Notes: generated by a model not told the origin, from the sequence alone. Shown: positions 1-8,578, numbered from the stretch's first letter. The stretch is 64,000 nt of DNA from Apibacter raozihei (GCF_004014855.1 NZ_CP034930.1:806001-870000), one strand, 5' to 3'. Numbers and translations: made by a program.

Positions 1-2
1 AT

Positions 3-152
3 GAAATCCCTTTTATCGTATGGCTATTGGATGATTACAGACAACTGAAACCCAATGCTCACCTGACCCAAAACCATGTGTTTCACAGTGTACTTAACTT
101 TTTAGGTATTCAGAGTCCTATTTATAATGAAGAAATGAATATTTTTAAATAA
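3..152 (+). CDS. C-terminal end of an EptA-like phosphoethanolamine transferase (partial)
   Basis: The third frame is open from the window edge to a TAA. It encodes about 49 residues including VPFIVW-like (IPFIVWLLDDY) and TQNHVFHSVLNFLGIQS, followed by YNEEMNIFK. This resembles the end of inner-membrane phosphoethanolamine-lipid A transferases, where TQDNVFHTLLGLLGV and Y.P.LDIF are typical. These enzymes transfer phosphoethanolamine to lipid A on the periplasmic face of the inner membrane. The catalytic Thr and zinc ligands lie outside the window, so the assignment rests on the tail only. A hairpin with a T-rich tail follows at 202-245. Confidence 0.7.
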   Translation, partial: EIPFIVWLLDDYRQLKPNAHLTQNHVFHSVLNFLGIQSPIYNEEMNIFK

Positions 153-201
153 ATCATTACTTTTCTCTCTCATAGTTAGAAAAACAAAAATTAACATATA
201 C

Positions 202-245
202 AGAGAGTATCCGGGTTTTTGTATGCATGATACTCTCTTTATTTA
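202..245 (+). terminator. Rho-independent terminator after the EptA-like gene
   Basis: A perfect 10-bp inverted repeat (AGAGAGTATC at 202-211, GATACTCTCT at 229-238) flanks a 17-nt loop. A T-rich tail follows. It lies 50 nt downstream of the stop codon. Confidence 0.7.
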
Positions 246-418
246 TTTTTGAGTTTTTTTACAAATAGCCAAAAAAATATTAAATTAAAGGAAGAGCATA
301 AAGCTCATTATTCAGTTTATTATAATTCTAATCAAGAACATTTTGAAAGAAATTGGGTAATTTATTCATGGGTATGGTCATTGGAATATGAAAAGAATGT
401 AAATACAAAATGTGCACA

Positions 419-1402
419 TTACTCTTCCATTCTCTCATATATATATCCCGGAATTTCATCAACCTCACCATTTTGCTCTTTTATGATATAGAAATATTTC
501 TGGTAAGATTTTTTAGCTTCGGAATAATCTTCCGTAGCCCACTGAGCATCTCCCAAGTTTAACCAGGACTCTCTTTTTTCTGGGTATTTTTCTGTTATTG
601 CTTTTAATATGTTAATTGCCTCATATGGTGCTCCAGATTTGTCTAAGTAATGAACAATGTCTCTATATTTATCAATATTTTTTGTCGATAAAGGATTACA
701 GTATAAAAGAGGTTTTATTTTTAATGCATAATCTCCACCGATAATCTTTCTATCAGAATCCTGAAAAGCATTTTTTATTTGTTTATAAAACAAATTGAAA
801 TTTAATTTTTTACACACGTAGGCTTCTTTTATCATTTCAAATTTTCGAGTTTGAAAATTAAAAGTATAACTTTCTTCTTTCTCAATACCTACATCGTAAT
901 TTAATCCTGTAGAAGACTCATAATACTCTTCTTTGATTTTCATTAAAAACTCAGTTTCTGTTATTTTCCCAGAAAATATATCCGCTCCTCCTTCTCCACC
1001 TAAACGACCAGATATAACTATATTATCTAAATAATTTCCTCCTTCCGAAAAGGCATTTACTAAGTATACATTTTCATGAAACCCTTCTCCTTCTCCTAAT
1101 AAAGAAAAATTATAAATTACAAATTTACAATTGCGTACTTCAAACTTACCTATAACTTTTAGGTTGTCTAAAGTAAAATAGTTTTTATCAAAATCGTAAT
1201 AAAAAAAGGAATTATCGCATGTATGTCCTGTAAGTTTTTTTAGGCTTCTAGTATCAACTGGAAGGCTTAACCTATGCAAAGAGTTGTAAAAACCTGTAAA
1301 GCCAGACTGTTGAGCTTGCAATTTTTGAGATCCAGCCAATAGTAATATTAATATAAAGCTAACTGATAAATTTAAATACCAAGAAGAGTTTTTCAATTTC
1401 AT
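419..1402 (-). CDS. Exported TPR-containing protein of unknown function
   Basis: The 327-aa product has a signal peptide: a Lys-rich start, a hydrophobic core around residues 12-24, and a likely signal peptidase I site near LQAQQ. The middle is not recognised. The last 80 residues look like a TPR pair: the segment around EAINILKAITEKYPEKRESW, then LNLGDAQWATEDYSEAKKSY. It is probably a periplasmic or outer-surface protein with a protein-binding tail. It stands alone, with no operon partner on its strand within 800 bases. The start codon lies directly before the signal peptide, which supports it. Function unknown. Confidence 0.8.
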   Translation of the reverse strand: MKLKNSSWYLNLSVSFILILLLAGSQKLQAQQSGFTGFYNSLHRLSLPVDTRSLKKLTGHTCDNSFFYYDFDKNYFTLDNLKVIGKFEVRNCKFVIYNFSLLGEGEGFHENVYLVNAFSEGGNYLDNIVISGRLGGEGGADIFSGKITETEFLMKIKEEYYESSTGLNYDVGIEKEESYTFNFQTRKFEMIKEAYVCKKLNFNLFYKQIKNAFQDSDRKIIGGDYALKIKPLLYCNPLSTKNIDKYRDIVHYLDKSGAPYEAINILKAITEKYPEKRESWLNLGDAQWATEDYSEAKKSYQKYFYIIKEQNGEVDEIPGYIYERMEE

Positions 1403-1537
1403 ATGTTTTAAGAACTATTTATTTTTAATAAATTTCTTTTACTAATTTTTATTGAGTTAAGATTCAATATTAATAAATATCGACAATACACAAAAATACA
1501 AATTTACAACGTAAGCATTTTGTAATTATTTTTATAT

Positions 1538-1545
1538 TATATTTG
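1538..1545 (+). promoter_or_regulatory. Candidate -7 box (TATATTTG)
   Basis: This matches the Bacteroidota -7 consensus TAnnTTTG, 46 nt upstream of the ATG at 1592. A -33 TTG at the usual spacing is not clear. Confidence 0.35.
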
Positions 1546-1591
1546 GTAACGATGCTACCATAAATAAAATAACTTAAAAATATAAATACAT

Positions 1592-2125
1592 ATGGAAACA
1601 ATCAACGGAGTAAGCTTTGAGGAATATGCAGCAGCAAGTGCCCATCTGGGGCAAGGGATGAGCGAAGAGCAGGTGATAGAAATATTGGGTCTGGATAAAT
1701 CTGTTTGGGAGGAGACTTTAAGCCAGTGGAATGTCCGTTTAGGAGAATTAATGGCTGAAAATATGGAATATACCACCCGATTTGGAGAAATATTTGCCAA
1801 TCCTAAAGTAGGAAGATTTGCTGAAGCTTCTACTCCTTTAGTGGATATGGAAAGCCTTTTGCAAATTGCTCCGGATTATGAAACCTATCAGGATATACTC
1901 TGGCATCAGTCTGTTGCGTCGCAACATGGAATAGATCCGGTTTCGGTTTTGGAAAGTTATGGTTTAGATGTAGGGAGATGGGGATCTTTAAACATGCATT
2001 ATATGAAAGATGGAATTAATTCCCTTGATCATTCAGCTCCTGATTTTAATGAACGAAACGAATATTATATAGCCTTAATGGATAGCTTAAAAGCTAAATG
2101 GGAAAAATACTATAACGAAAAATAA
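1592..2125 (+). CDS. DUF6620-like small acidic protein
   Basis: A 177-aa soluble protein without signal peptide or membrane segment. The N-terminal part (INGVSFEEYAAASAHL, then GMSEEQVIEILGLDKSVWEE) resembles the 'NGVSLEDWAAA...VLKALGI..PVWE' pattern remembered for DUF6620 proteins of Flavobacteria. A second weaker copy around residues 110-135 (ILWHQSVASQHGIDPVSVL) suggests an internal duplication. No catalytic motif is visible. Some DUF6620-like proteins sit near type VI secretion genes, and the effector island at 6.4-16.2 kb is close. That link is inference. Confidence 0.65.
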   Translation: METINGVSFEEYAAASAHLGQGMSEEQVIEILGLDKSVWEETLSQWNVRLGELMAENMEYTTRFGEIFANPKVGRFAEASTPLVDMESLLQIAPDYETYQDILWHQSVASQHGIDPVSVLESYGLDVGRWGSLNMHYMKDGINSLDHSAPDFNERNEYYIALMDSLKAKWEKYYNEK

Positions 2126-2148
2126 GCCCTCAGGCATGACTTATATAA

Positions 2149-2180
2149 CAACACATAGTAATAGTAATTACTATGTGTTA
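2149..2180 (+). terminator. Hairpin after the DUF6620-like gene
   Basis: A 13-bp perfect stem (2150-2162 with 2167-2179) and a 4-nt loop lie 25 nt after the stop. The stem is AT-rich and lacks a clean T-run, so termination is only likely. Confidence 0.45.
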
Positions 2181-2276
2181 TGTGATTGTGAATTTTCTAA
2201 TCGGGAACTTAAAACAAAGATAAATGATACGTGTTTTTTGCCCTTAATATAAAATTTAGTTACGTGAATGGAAATT

Positions 2277-2699
2277 TTAATGTCTTTTATGTTTCCCTGA
2301 TTCGTATGAAATAATACTTAAGGCAAATGCAGCGGCAGAGGCTGTAAATGCAGAATAGTCTAAAGGAGCCTTTATTCCTATGCCTATCACCATTCCCATT
2401 GCAAATAAAAGAGTTAACACTCCACTGCAAAAAGCAATAAGAGGTGCCTTAAAGGTTGTAAGTAATGCGATACCGAAAATTACTTCTAAAATTGTAGAAA
2501 CCCCAGCCGAAATAGTTACCATCCAATCCGGAAGATAAAACAATAAAGAAGCGGTATATGCTTCAAAAGCTTTCCAGTTTCCCCAGGCAGAAACCTCTGC
2601 TGGCCACCATCCAAACCGGTCTGCGGAAGCTGAAAGAAATCCTGCGGCAATTGCCACTCGTAAAAACCATTCTACGAATTTGTTAAACATTTTATTCAT
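2277..2699 (-). CDS. DoxX-like membrane protein
   Basis: A 140-aa protein with four predicted membrane segments. The second half has GVSTILEVIFGIALLTTF and an Ala-rich last helix, as in DoxX/DoxD-like small membrane proteins. The N-terminal helix is followed by a periplasmic stretch rich in Trp (FGWWPAEVSAWGNW). Family members are linked to thiosulfate:quinone oxidoreductase subunits or oxidative stress, but the biochemical role of stand-alone copies is open. It is monocistronic here. Confidence 0.7.
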   Translation of the reverse strand: MNKMFNKFVEWFLRVAIAAGFLSASADRFGWWPAEVSAWGNWKAFEAYTASLLFYLPDWMVTISAGVSTILEVIFGIALLTTFKAPLIAFCSGVLTLLFAMGMVIGIGIKAPLDYSAFTASAAAFALSIISYESGKHKRH

Positions 2700-2893
2700 T
2701 ACTATCTTTTTTAGTTATTTTATACTAAATTAGCTTTTCTTTCATCAAATTTTGTACCTCAATGACTACTTATAATTTTAAATTCTATTTTTTTTCTTAC
2801 AAATAGAAAATAATTGATACACTCCATTCATTACAAATTATAAACACTTTTTTATTGATAGTAACAACATTTTTGTAAAAAACTAACCGTGAT

Positions 2894-3030
2894 AAAACTT
2901 AAAAGAAAACCCCGGACATTTGATTTCCGAGGTATTCTTTTTCTGTTATTTATTATTTTAACTTTTTTATTTAAAATAGTAATTACTTTTAATTTATCAA
3001 TAACTAAAAGAAGAAATAAAGAATAAAAAG
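2894..3030 (-). pseudogene. Degenerate duplicate of the 3' end and terminator of the DUF4349 gene
   Basis: These bases align with 4295-4440 with few changes: a 4-nt deletion around 2985, a 9-nt deletion near 3016, and point changes in the hairpin. The matching part of 4295-4440 contains the shared bidirectional terminator and the last roughly 24 codons of the DUF4349 gene. The copy therefore represents the tail of a second DUF4349 gene, or of a duplicated segment, whose body has been lost. The hairpin in this copy has decayed (CCCCGGA against TTCCGAGG). Confidence 0.75.
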
Positions 3031-3405
3031 TTTTAATTATTGACTGCGGTTTAATTTATTTATTATTTAATCTCAAAGCTTAGTTGGATGAACTTTATGA
3101 AATAGTTTGTCAACCCCACATGTTAAAAAACCCATTTAATACTTTATACTATCTATGAAAATCATACACTCTGAATTGTCAAACTAATACAATTCCTTCT
3201 AAAAAATCAATATTTGTCAAAAGAGAACATCTGAAAACCGACTCAAACGTGAAAATACTTTCTTATACAGATATACCACATAAAATACAATCAAAAACAA
3301 TATATTTATAATATATTGAGATTTATATACATTTATTATTCTCAAAAACATCATACAGAGTACATATAAAATAAAATACAATATAAATGATTAATTCAAA
3401 TTAAG

Positions 3406-3413
3406 TATATTTG
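3406..3413 (+). promoter_or_regulatory. Candidate -7 box (TATATTTG)
   Basis: A consensus TAnnTTTG lies 27 nt upstream of the ATG at 3441. No convincing -33 TTG was seen. Confidence 0.4.
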
Positions 3414-3440
3414 TATTTTAAACTACAAAATTATTTAATT

Positions 3441-4211
3441 ATGAAAAAAATTCTGGCGTTTTCATCTCTTTTGCTTTTATGCACTTTATTTACGGCTTGC
3501 AATAACGAGGATGATATAGTGACTGACGGAACACTTAAAACCATCGAAAACAAAGCATTGTTGCCTACTTCAATTGTAAATGACGTTGAAACTACTTATT
3601 TTTCTTATGACTCTTTAAATAGATTTACATCTATAGTATATAAAAGCTTTGATCAGCCTGAAGATTCTTACTCTCAAACCATTACTTATTCCGGAGATTT
3701 ACCCATTCAAGTAATTGATAGTGCATTAGATGGGAGTTACTTAGTTACATTTGAGTTTATATATGAGAATGGAAATAATTACCCTTCAAAAATAAGAGAA
3801 ATTAGTAATAAACAGGATATATCTTCCGAAAAGTCTCTTGAGATAAATAATGACAAATTAATTTCTATAAAAAGACCACTTGAACGATATTATTATGACT
3901 TAAACAATAATTTAATTAAAATAGATAGTGGAAATGATAATGGAGTGACTGAACTTACTTATGATCTTGAAAAACAAGGATTTTTTAGACATGTAAATCT
4001 CCCATCTTGGTTTAAAACTTTCATAAAACTTGGTGCTAACGGATATTATTGTCCAAATTTACCAATCTCTGAAAAAGAAAATACCCTGTTAGTTAAATAT
4101 AAGTGGTTAAATTTTCAAGCGAATTACCCCACTCAGGTTACTATTTCAGTAAAGGACTTTGAAGAAGTTGATATTTATACATCTACAATTACGTACAAAG
4201 AAAAAAATTAA
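3441..4211 (+). CDS. Lipoprotein of unknown function with YD-repeat-like segments
   Basis: The reading frame is open further upstream, but the start chosen is MKKILAFSSLLLLCTLFTAC at 3441. It gives a textbook lipoprotein signal with lipobox LFTAC and is preceded by a -7 box. The 256-aa mature part has repeated 'FSYDSLNRFTSIVY' and 'YDLNNNLIKID'-type strands. These recall the RHS/YD-like or DUF4595-like beta-strand lipoproteins common in Bacteroidota. It probably sits in the outer membrane. A bidirectional terminator follows at 4306-4338. Confidence 0.75.
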   Translation: MKKILAFSSLLLLCTLFTACNNEDDIVTDGTLKTIENKALLPTSIVNDVETTYFSYDSLNRFTSIVYKSFDQPEDSYSQTITYSGDLPIQVIDSALDGSYLVTFEFIYENGNNYPSKIREISNKQDISSEKSLEINNDKLISIKRPLERYYYDLNNNLIKIDSGNDNGVTELTYDLEKQGFFRHVNLPSWFKTFIKLGANGYYCPNLPISEKENTLLVKYKWLNFQANYPTQVTISVKDFEEVDIYTSTITYKEKN

Positions 4212-4305
4212 AATAACAATACCTATTGTATTTTAAATCATTAAATCTTTGATTTCAAAAATATTTCCGCTCTTAAAGCGAGATATTTCTATAAAAAACT
4301 TAAAA

Positions 4306-4345
4306 GAAAACCCCGAACATCTGATTTCCGGGGTTTTCTTTTTCT
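4306..4345. terminator. Bidirectional terminator between convergent genes
   Basis: GAAAACCCCG (4306-4315) pairs with CGGGGTTTTC (4329-4338). A-rich sequence lies on the left and T-rich sequence on the right, so it can serve both the lipoprotein gene and the convergent DUF4349 gene. A decayed copy is at about 2906-2940. Confidence 0.8.
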
Positions 4346-4367
4346 GTTATCTATTATTTTAACTTTT

Positions 4368-5252
4368 TTATTTATTTGAAATAGTAATTACTTTAAATTT
4401 ATCAATAACTAAAAGAAGAACAAAAATAGAAATAAAAAGTACAAAGGAGGTGAAAATAATGATCGAAATATATTCAATACTCCACTCAAAAGCAACTTTC
4501 AGCCTATGAATAAAGCTTATCTGTTTTTCTGGTTTTTCTTCATAAATCGATAATTTTACAGTACAAAATTCATTAACGGAATCAAAATTTCCTAATTCCA
4601 CTCCCAGCTCCTGAAGCTTTTCTTCTACTTCTAATATTTTTTCATTAAGAGATATGAAATCAGAAATCTTTCCGCCTCTGGATTTTAATTCTTTTAATGA
4701 TTCTAAGGTATTCTCTATAGAGTTTTTTTTCGCATTAAGCTGCCTATATTCATTAGTTTTGTCTACTTTCGTAATTTCCGCATTTTTCACCCTTCCTATC
4801 TTCTGTACATCCAGATAAAATTCATCAAATTTATCAGGGTTTACTCCGATTAATAAATGGATTTGGCGATTCCTTTTTTGCCCCAAATTCTGTTCATATT
4901 GAATCACGGCATCGTATGATTTTACTTTAGACTTTATTGATTTTTCATCTTTGTCAAACTCTGAGGTTTTAGTTTTAACAGATGCTGTTTTTTCAAATTT
5001 TTGATTGGATATCGTATTCAGATTAGGTCCACCAGGTAATGCTCCCTCTTTAACTATTTTCTCTGAGGCATAATTTTTACGTAAATTATCTATGTTGCTA
5101 AAAAAATCTTCTCCGTAACCACTTCCGTTTGAATCAATATTTTTACTAACTACTACATATCCATAAATTAATCGAAAAATAAACAGTAATATAAATAACC
5201 CTAGATACCATCTACTTATTTTCCAAAATCGTTTCTTGAAATTTTTTACCAT
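4368..5252 (-). CDS. DUF4349 family membrane protein
   Basis: A 294-aa protein with an N-terminal membrane segment (residues 15-33) and a C-terminal one (about 265-285). Between them lies the DUF4349 core: a 'KSYDAVIQYEQN' strand, 'IHLLIGVNPDKFDEFYLDVQ', and a coiled coil (roughly 165-215) around LESLKELKSRGGKISDFISL and EKILEVEEKLQELGVEL. DUF4349 proteins are membrane-anchored, with an extracytoplasmic coiled-coil domain of unknown role. Its 3' end is duplicated in decayed form at 2894-3030. The gene is monocistronic. Confidence 0.8.
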   Translation of the reverse strand: MVKNFKKRFWKISRWYLGLFILLFIFRLIYGYVVVSKNIDSNGSGYGEDFFSNIDNLRKNYASEKIVKEGALPGGPNLNTISNQKFEKTASVKTKTSEFDKDEKSIKSKVKSYDAVIQYEQNLGQKRNRQIHLLIGVNPDKFDEFYLDVQKIGRVKNAEITKVDKTNEYRQLNAKKNSIENTLESLKELKSRGGKISDFISLNEKILEVEEKLQELGVELGNFDSVNEFCTVKLSIYEEKPEKQISFIHRLKVAFEWSIEYISIIIFTSFVLFISIFVLLLVIDKFKVITISNK

Positions 5253-5621
5253 AAAATTTATTCTTTTTGCTTTATATTTATTGTATAATAATCTTCTTTA
5301 TATTATTGATGATAAAAACCAAATATATGAAAAAGATGCCTATGCTTCATCTGGAACAAAGCATTAAGAATAGAATGTAGTTGCTAAAAGGATTATGTTA
5401 AATATAAATAAATTCTATTGCATGAAAATTTTATCTACGTAAACTACTTCTTGCTTCTTACCATAAATCAATCGGAGTAATTTTATACAAATCATCATAA
5501 TTTTATGAAAAAAAAACTCTATAATTAGTATTTACAGAGTTTAAATTATTGTTTTTAAGTAAGGTACTTTTGAAGATTGTCATAGATAAAGATTAAACCT
5601 TATTTACACGTTCTGAGAAAA
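5253..5621. other. 369-base intergenic region
   Basis: AT-rich, with no open frame, tRNA or convincing hairpin. It presumably holds the promoter for the minus-strand DUF4349 gene. Confidence 0.5.
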
Positions 5622-6251
5622 TTAATAATAATCGCTAGTATAACCCTCTTTACAATCGTTGTTATAAATTCTAAAAATACTTAATGAATTGATTTCAAAT
5701 TTTTTCCTTCTTTTTTTATCATTATATATTTCCATTATTCCTTTGCAATCTGAAAAGTATTTTTTCGCAAAATTATCACTCATATATTTAAAATAGACAG
5801 CTTTGTCTATACCTTCTTTTACCATATAATAACCTGAATAAGGTTGTACGTTTGTTAAACTACCCATTTGGTTAACGCTGCCTTTTAATTTAGCTCTGGC
5901 AACATAAAAGGTTAATTTTTCACTTTTCAGGTATTCTTCTCCCCCCCCTGTATCTTCAACTTTTAATAAAAATACTTTATTATCTGACACATTTACGTAT
6001 TCATATCTACCATAATCTGTCTTGATATAATCAATATCCTTGTAATTGATATGGTCTTCTTTAATTTCCGTTCCTTTAATATGATACTTTCCTGTTTGAG
6101 AAGTTCCATCTTTAAAGTAAATGGTTAAATCTCCTTTTAAAACAAAAGAGTCAGACGCAAGTGTTGAACCTATCACTTCTGGATTATCTTTATGCTGAGC
6201 ATAGATATTAACTGTAAAAAGAATTAAAAAAAATAATAATCTTGTTTTCAT
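5622..6251 (-). CDS. Exported protein of unknown function
   Basis: The 209-aa product has a short signal peptide (MKTRLLFFLILFTVNIYAQH). The body is beta-rich and Lys/Tyr-rich: a 'DLTIYFKDGTSQTGKYHIKG' strand pair, then 'IDYIKTDYGRYEYVNV'. This pattern recalls small periplasmic proteins of Bacteroidota that store DUF4369-like or cytoplasmic beta domains, but I cannot name a family. It sits just after the effector island terminator and is probably not part of the island. Confidence 0.7.
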   Translation of the reverse strand: MKTRLLFFLILFTVNIYAQHKDNPEVIGSTLASDSFVLKGDLTIYFKDGTSQTGKYHIKGTEIKEDHINYKDIDYIKTDYGRYEYVNVSDNKVFLLKVEDTGGGEEYLKSEKLTFYVARAKLKGSVNQMGSLTNVQPYSGYYMVKEGIDKAVYFKYMSDNFAKKYFSDCKGIMEIYNDKKRRKKFEINSLSIFRIYNNDCKEGYTSDYY

Positions 6252-6599
6252 TAGTATTTAATTTTGTTTATTAATTTCCCAAAAATATTAAAAACATATA
6301 TATTATAAAATTCTATTTTTATAGTAGCTCTTTTTATCATTTAACTAATAGTAGGTTTTTCAGATTATTCACTAAATTAAAACAAGCTATTTTAATCTAC
6401 TTTCAGAAACCCAAACTACCATTTTAATTAAACAAAAAATAAGCCCATAGAACCAAAAATTCGAGGGCTTAAATTTAATATTTCAATTTAAGTCAGTCCG
6501 TAGGTTTCGGATTTTAAATCAATTTCTATAATTCTACCCTATTCATTGAAATTTTCATTTTTATATTACTACTTATAAAACTCCATAATCAAAACATTT
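6252..6599. other. 348-base region between the effector island and the preceding exported gene
   Basis: It contains the hairpin at 6432-6471. No coding signal is visible otherwise; stops are dense on both strands. Confidence 0.5.
6432..6471 (-). terminator. Terminator at the downstream end of the effector island
   Basis: TAAGCCC (6440-6446) pairs with GGGCTTA (6465-6471). Read on the minus strand, the stem is followed by a T-run (complement of 6434-6439). It would end transcripts running through the effector/immunity array. Confidence 0.55.
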
Positions 6600-6940
6600 T
6601 ACTTGTCTTATCTATCATTCTTCCCTTTAAATACTAGAAATATACAAGCAGATCTATCTTCTGGTAGTGCCCTTGTATTACGAGTTCCTGCCTTATATTT
6701 TCTTACACCAGTAGTTGTAAGTATCTGCAACTATCTTTCTGTTTACATCTGTCGCACTTGGAAAATTTGTTTTAACTCCTCTGCTGTGATATCTTTTTCA
6801 CAATTAGGGCATTTACCTTTTTTATCTCCCCCCTTCTGCTCTGGTGCATTTTTAGTAACAGGATTTACTCCTTCCGGTTTAGGAACGGAAAAGTTAGTTT
6901 TATCTGTTTTTAATCTTTCAAAAACTAAGTATTATTTATA
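6600..6940 (-). pseudogene. Remnant of an effector tip: shared linker plus a chitinase/GH19-like start
   Basis: On the minus strand from 6940 the frame reads ERLKTDKTNFSVPKPEG, NPVTKNAPEQK, then KCPNCEKDITAEELKQIF. It then hits a stop. One base shift restores SATDVNRKIVADTYNYW before another stop. The first part is the linker shared with the intact effector (12081-14771). The 'CPNC.K.IT.EELK.IFP.A' motif is one I remember at the start of GH19/chitinase-like C-terminal modules in Flavobacteria. At least two frameshifts and a truncation make this a dead fragment. The tail after about 6690 is not recognised. Confidence 0.7.
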
Positions 6941-6941
6941 T

Positions 6942-7835
6942 TTATCTTGTTATTACTCTATTATAATAAACATATCCCTGATTTCCTTCTTGGGTCTTTA
7001 TCAACCACCAATTTCCTTCATTATCTAAAACTTCCACTTTCTCTCCACTTTTTATCTGTTGTATTATCTGTGAATTGGCATTATTATTTTCCCTTAAATT
7101 AGCATATCCTTCAGGATCCGAAATTACATACGTAACTGGCTCTTCTTCATACTCATCTCTAAAATACCTTTCTTCCTTATTTATATCATTTATTTCTTCA
7201 CGGGTATATTGATGATATTCTTCAAATGTTTTTGTTTTAGGATTAAAGAGTAACGCTTTTTTTGAATATTTAAATTTTAAGATAATCCCATCGGATGGTG
7301 AAGGAACCAACTCCTGACTATCCATGAAAATTTTTTGCCCTTTATAAAAAGAATTAATTATTGGTAATTCATCATCATAATATTTATAAAATAATAAATT
7401 ACACTTTGAAGAAACAATATATAAAGCACTACTTCTAAAATCATTTTCTTCCAGAAGAAAAGCCATATCTAAATCCTTTAAATCTTCTTCATTAGTAAAA
7501 TTCCCATAGGCCACTACTTTTTTTACTCTATCTTTTATTTTCGTGAAAAAATATTTGCCATTATTTTCACCTGCAAGATATCCATTTTGTTGAAAAATAC
7601 TGTATACACACATCATATATTCGGGAGACATAATTTGATAATATTCAGGAATTGTAAAAATATTTCCCACATCTACCGGCAATGCTTCTGATGCTAATTG
7701 TGTATCAGAATAATTGTAATTATCCACTAAATTGTTTTCTCTTTGAAAAAATTTTATATAGCAAAATATTCCTACACATATTAAAAGTATAATACCTGTA
7801 ATAATTACTATTTTTTTATTCCATTGTTTTTTCAT
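6942..7835 (-). CDS. Membrane-anchored SH3-domain protein, candidate immunity protein
   Basis: The 297-aa product has an N-terminal anchor (residues 9-27, Lys-rich on the cytoplasmic side), an unrecognised middle, and a C-terminal bacterial SH3 domain (residues about 232-297). The SH3 segment holds DPEGYANLRENNNANSQI and NWWLIKTQEGNQGYVYYNR. The lipoprotein at 11389-12081 ends in the same arrangement (DPDGYSNLRSEPSASSVI), so the two are related. SH3 domains bind peptidoglycan peptides. A periplasmic SH3 protein next to peptidoglycan-hydrolase effectors is a sensible immunity candidate, but this is inferred from context. It lies immediately upstream of the degraded effector tip at 6600-6940. 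Confidence 0.75.
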   Translation of the reverse strand: MKKQWNKKIVIITGIILLICVGIFCYIKFFQRENNLVDNYNYSDTQLASEALPVDVGNIFTIPEYYQIMSPEYMMCVYSIFQQNGYLAGENNGKYFFTKIKDRVKKVVAYGNFTNEEDLKDLDMAFLLEENDFRSSALYIVSSKCNLLFYKYYDDELPIINSFYKGQKIFMDSQELVPSPSDGIILKFKYSKKALLFNPKTKTFEEYHQYTREEINDINKEERYFRDEYEEEPVTYVISDPEGYANLRENNNANSQIIQQIKSGEKVEVLDNEGNWWLIKTQEGNQGYVYYNRVITR

Positions 7836-7877
7836 CTTTTTATTTTATAATTATTTATTTTCTACGTCTTCCAAAAT

Positions 7878-8384
7878 CTATAAATTATCTTCATTAAAGT
7901 CTAAATACTCATCATTTAATATACTATATATTAAAAATTTTCCGTTTTCTACTTTCTTTACTAACAAATCTACATAAGTTCTTTTTTCGTCTTTTTCTCC
8001 AAATAACAAGAAACTTACTCTATATTCATCTTTATTTTTTAGGGGTTTTATTTTTAAAGTTTTTCTAATTATATGTCCAAAATAATCTTGTCCTTGTATA
8101 AAGGGATCATAGTCTAATATAAGATCTTCTCCATCAGACAAACTGTCTATTCTCTTTATAATGCGTTCAGAAACAAATTTTCTTTTTAAATTTTCATCAT
8201 CAAAAATAGTATCACTTCCATAAAATTTTAGATAAAATTCTTTTAAAGTTTTAATTCCCTGAATAGTATCATTATTGGAATTTATTGTATCCGTAATTAC
8301 TTTGTCTTGAAAAGTTGCTTTTGAATCACCTTTACAACTTGTGAAAATCAATATTAGGGAAAATAAGAGAAGCATTTTTTTCAT
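7878..8384 (-). CDS. DUF3828-like lipoprotein, candidate immunity protein
   Basis: A 168-aa lipoprotein (signal MKKMLLLFSLILIFTSC, lipobox FTSC). The mature part fits the DUF3828 pattern: 'LKEFYLKFYGSD', then 'LDYDPFIQGQDYFGH', a 'KTLKIKPLKNKDEYRVSFLL' strand pair, and a closing 'ENGKFLIYSI'. DUF3828-like proteins are remembered as periplasmic partners of amidase-type T6SS effectors. It directly follows (in transcription order) the broken amidase-like fragment at 8414-8578. It may therefore be an immunity gene kept after its toxin decayed. That pairing is inference. Confidence 0.75.
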   Translation of the reverse strand: MKKMLLLFSLILIFTSCKGDSKATFQDKVITDTINSNNDTIQGIKTLKEFYLKFYGSDTIFDDENLKRKFVSERIIKRIDSLSDGEDLILDYDPFIQGQDYFGHIIRKTLKIKPLKNKDEYRVSFLLFGEKDEKRTYVDLLVKKVENGKFLIYSILNDEYLDFNEDNL

Positions 8385-8413
8385 ATATGTATCAATTTTT
8401 ATAAAGTATAAAA

Positions 8414-8578
8414 TTATTCATTCCATCTATATATAGCATATTTTTTCTCTACGGAATATTGTGTCGATACCCAAAACGATTTTTGTTTAAAATCCGATAC
8501 CCATTGAACTCCATTATACATTGCGATATGTTCATAAGGATGATTTTTTATTGTAACATCTGTTATAACAACTCCTTT
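8414..8578 (-). pseudogene. C-terminal fragment of a CHAP/amidase-like effector
   Basis: Without a start codon, the minus strand encodes about 54 residues ending in TAA: GVVITDVTIKNHPYEHIAMY, then NGVQWVSDFKQKSFW, then KKYAIYRW. The 'HPYEHIAMYNG.QWVSDFKQ..FW' signature, with its His and Asp, is the second half of a CHAP/NlpC-like peptidoglycan amidase. The frame is closed by a stop directly upstream, and the catalytic Cys part is missing. It lies between the lipoprotein gene at 8595 and the DUF3828-like lipoprotein, so it is a left-over effector tip. Confidence 0.75.

Larger units (their letters stand above)
2700..3440. other. 741-base region without an intact gene
   Basis: It holds the degenerate copy of the DUF4349 gene tail (2894-3030) and a candidate promoter for the lipoprotein gene (3406-3413). 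The rest is very AT-rich, and nothing else was recognised in six frames. Confidence 0.6.

Noticed and set aside
249..491. 80-codon plus-strand open frame after the EptA-like gene
   Set aside because: It overlaps the 3' end of the TPR protein gene on the other strand, has no family resemblance and begins inside the terminator tail region.
6603..7028. 141-codon plus-strand open frame over the degraded effector tip
   Set aside because: The minus strand carries the recognisable linker and CPNC motif; the plus-strand frame is its shadow, with no start signal.
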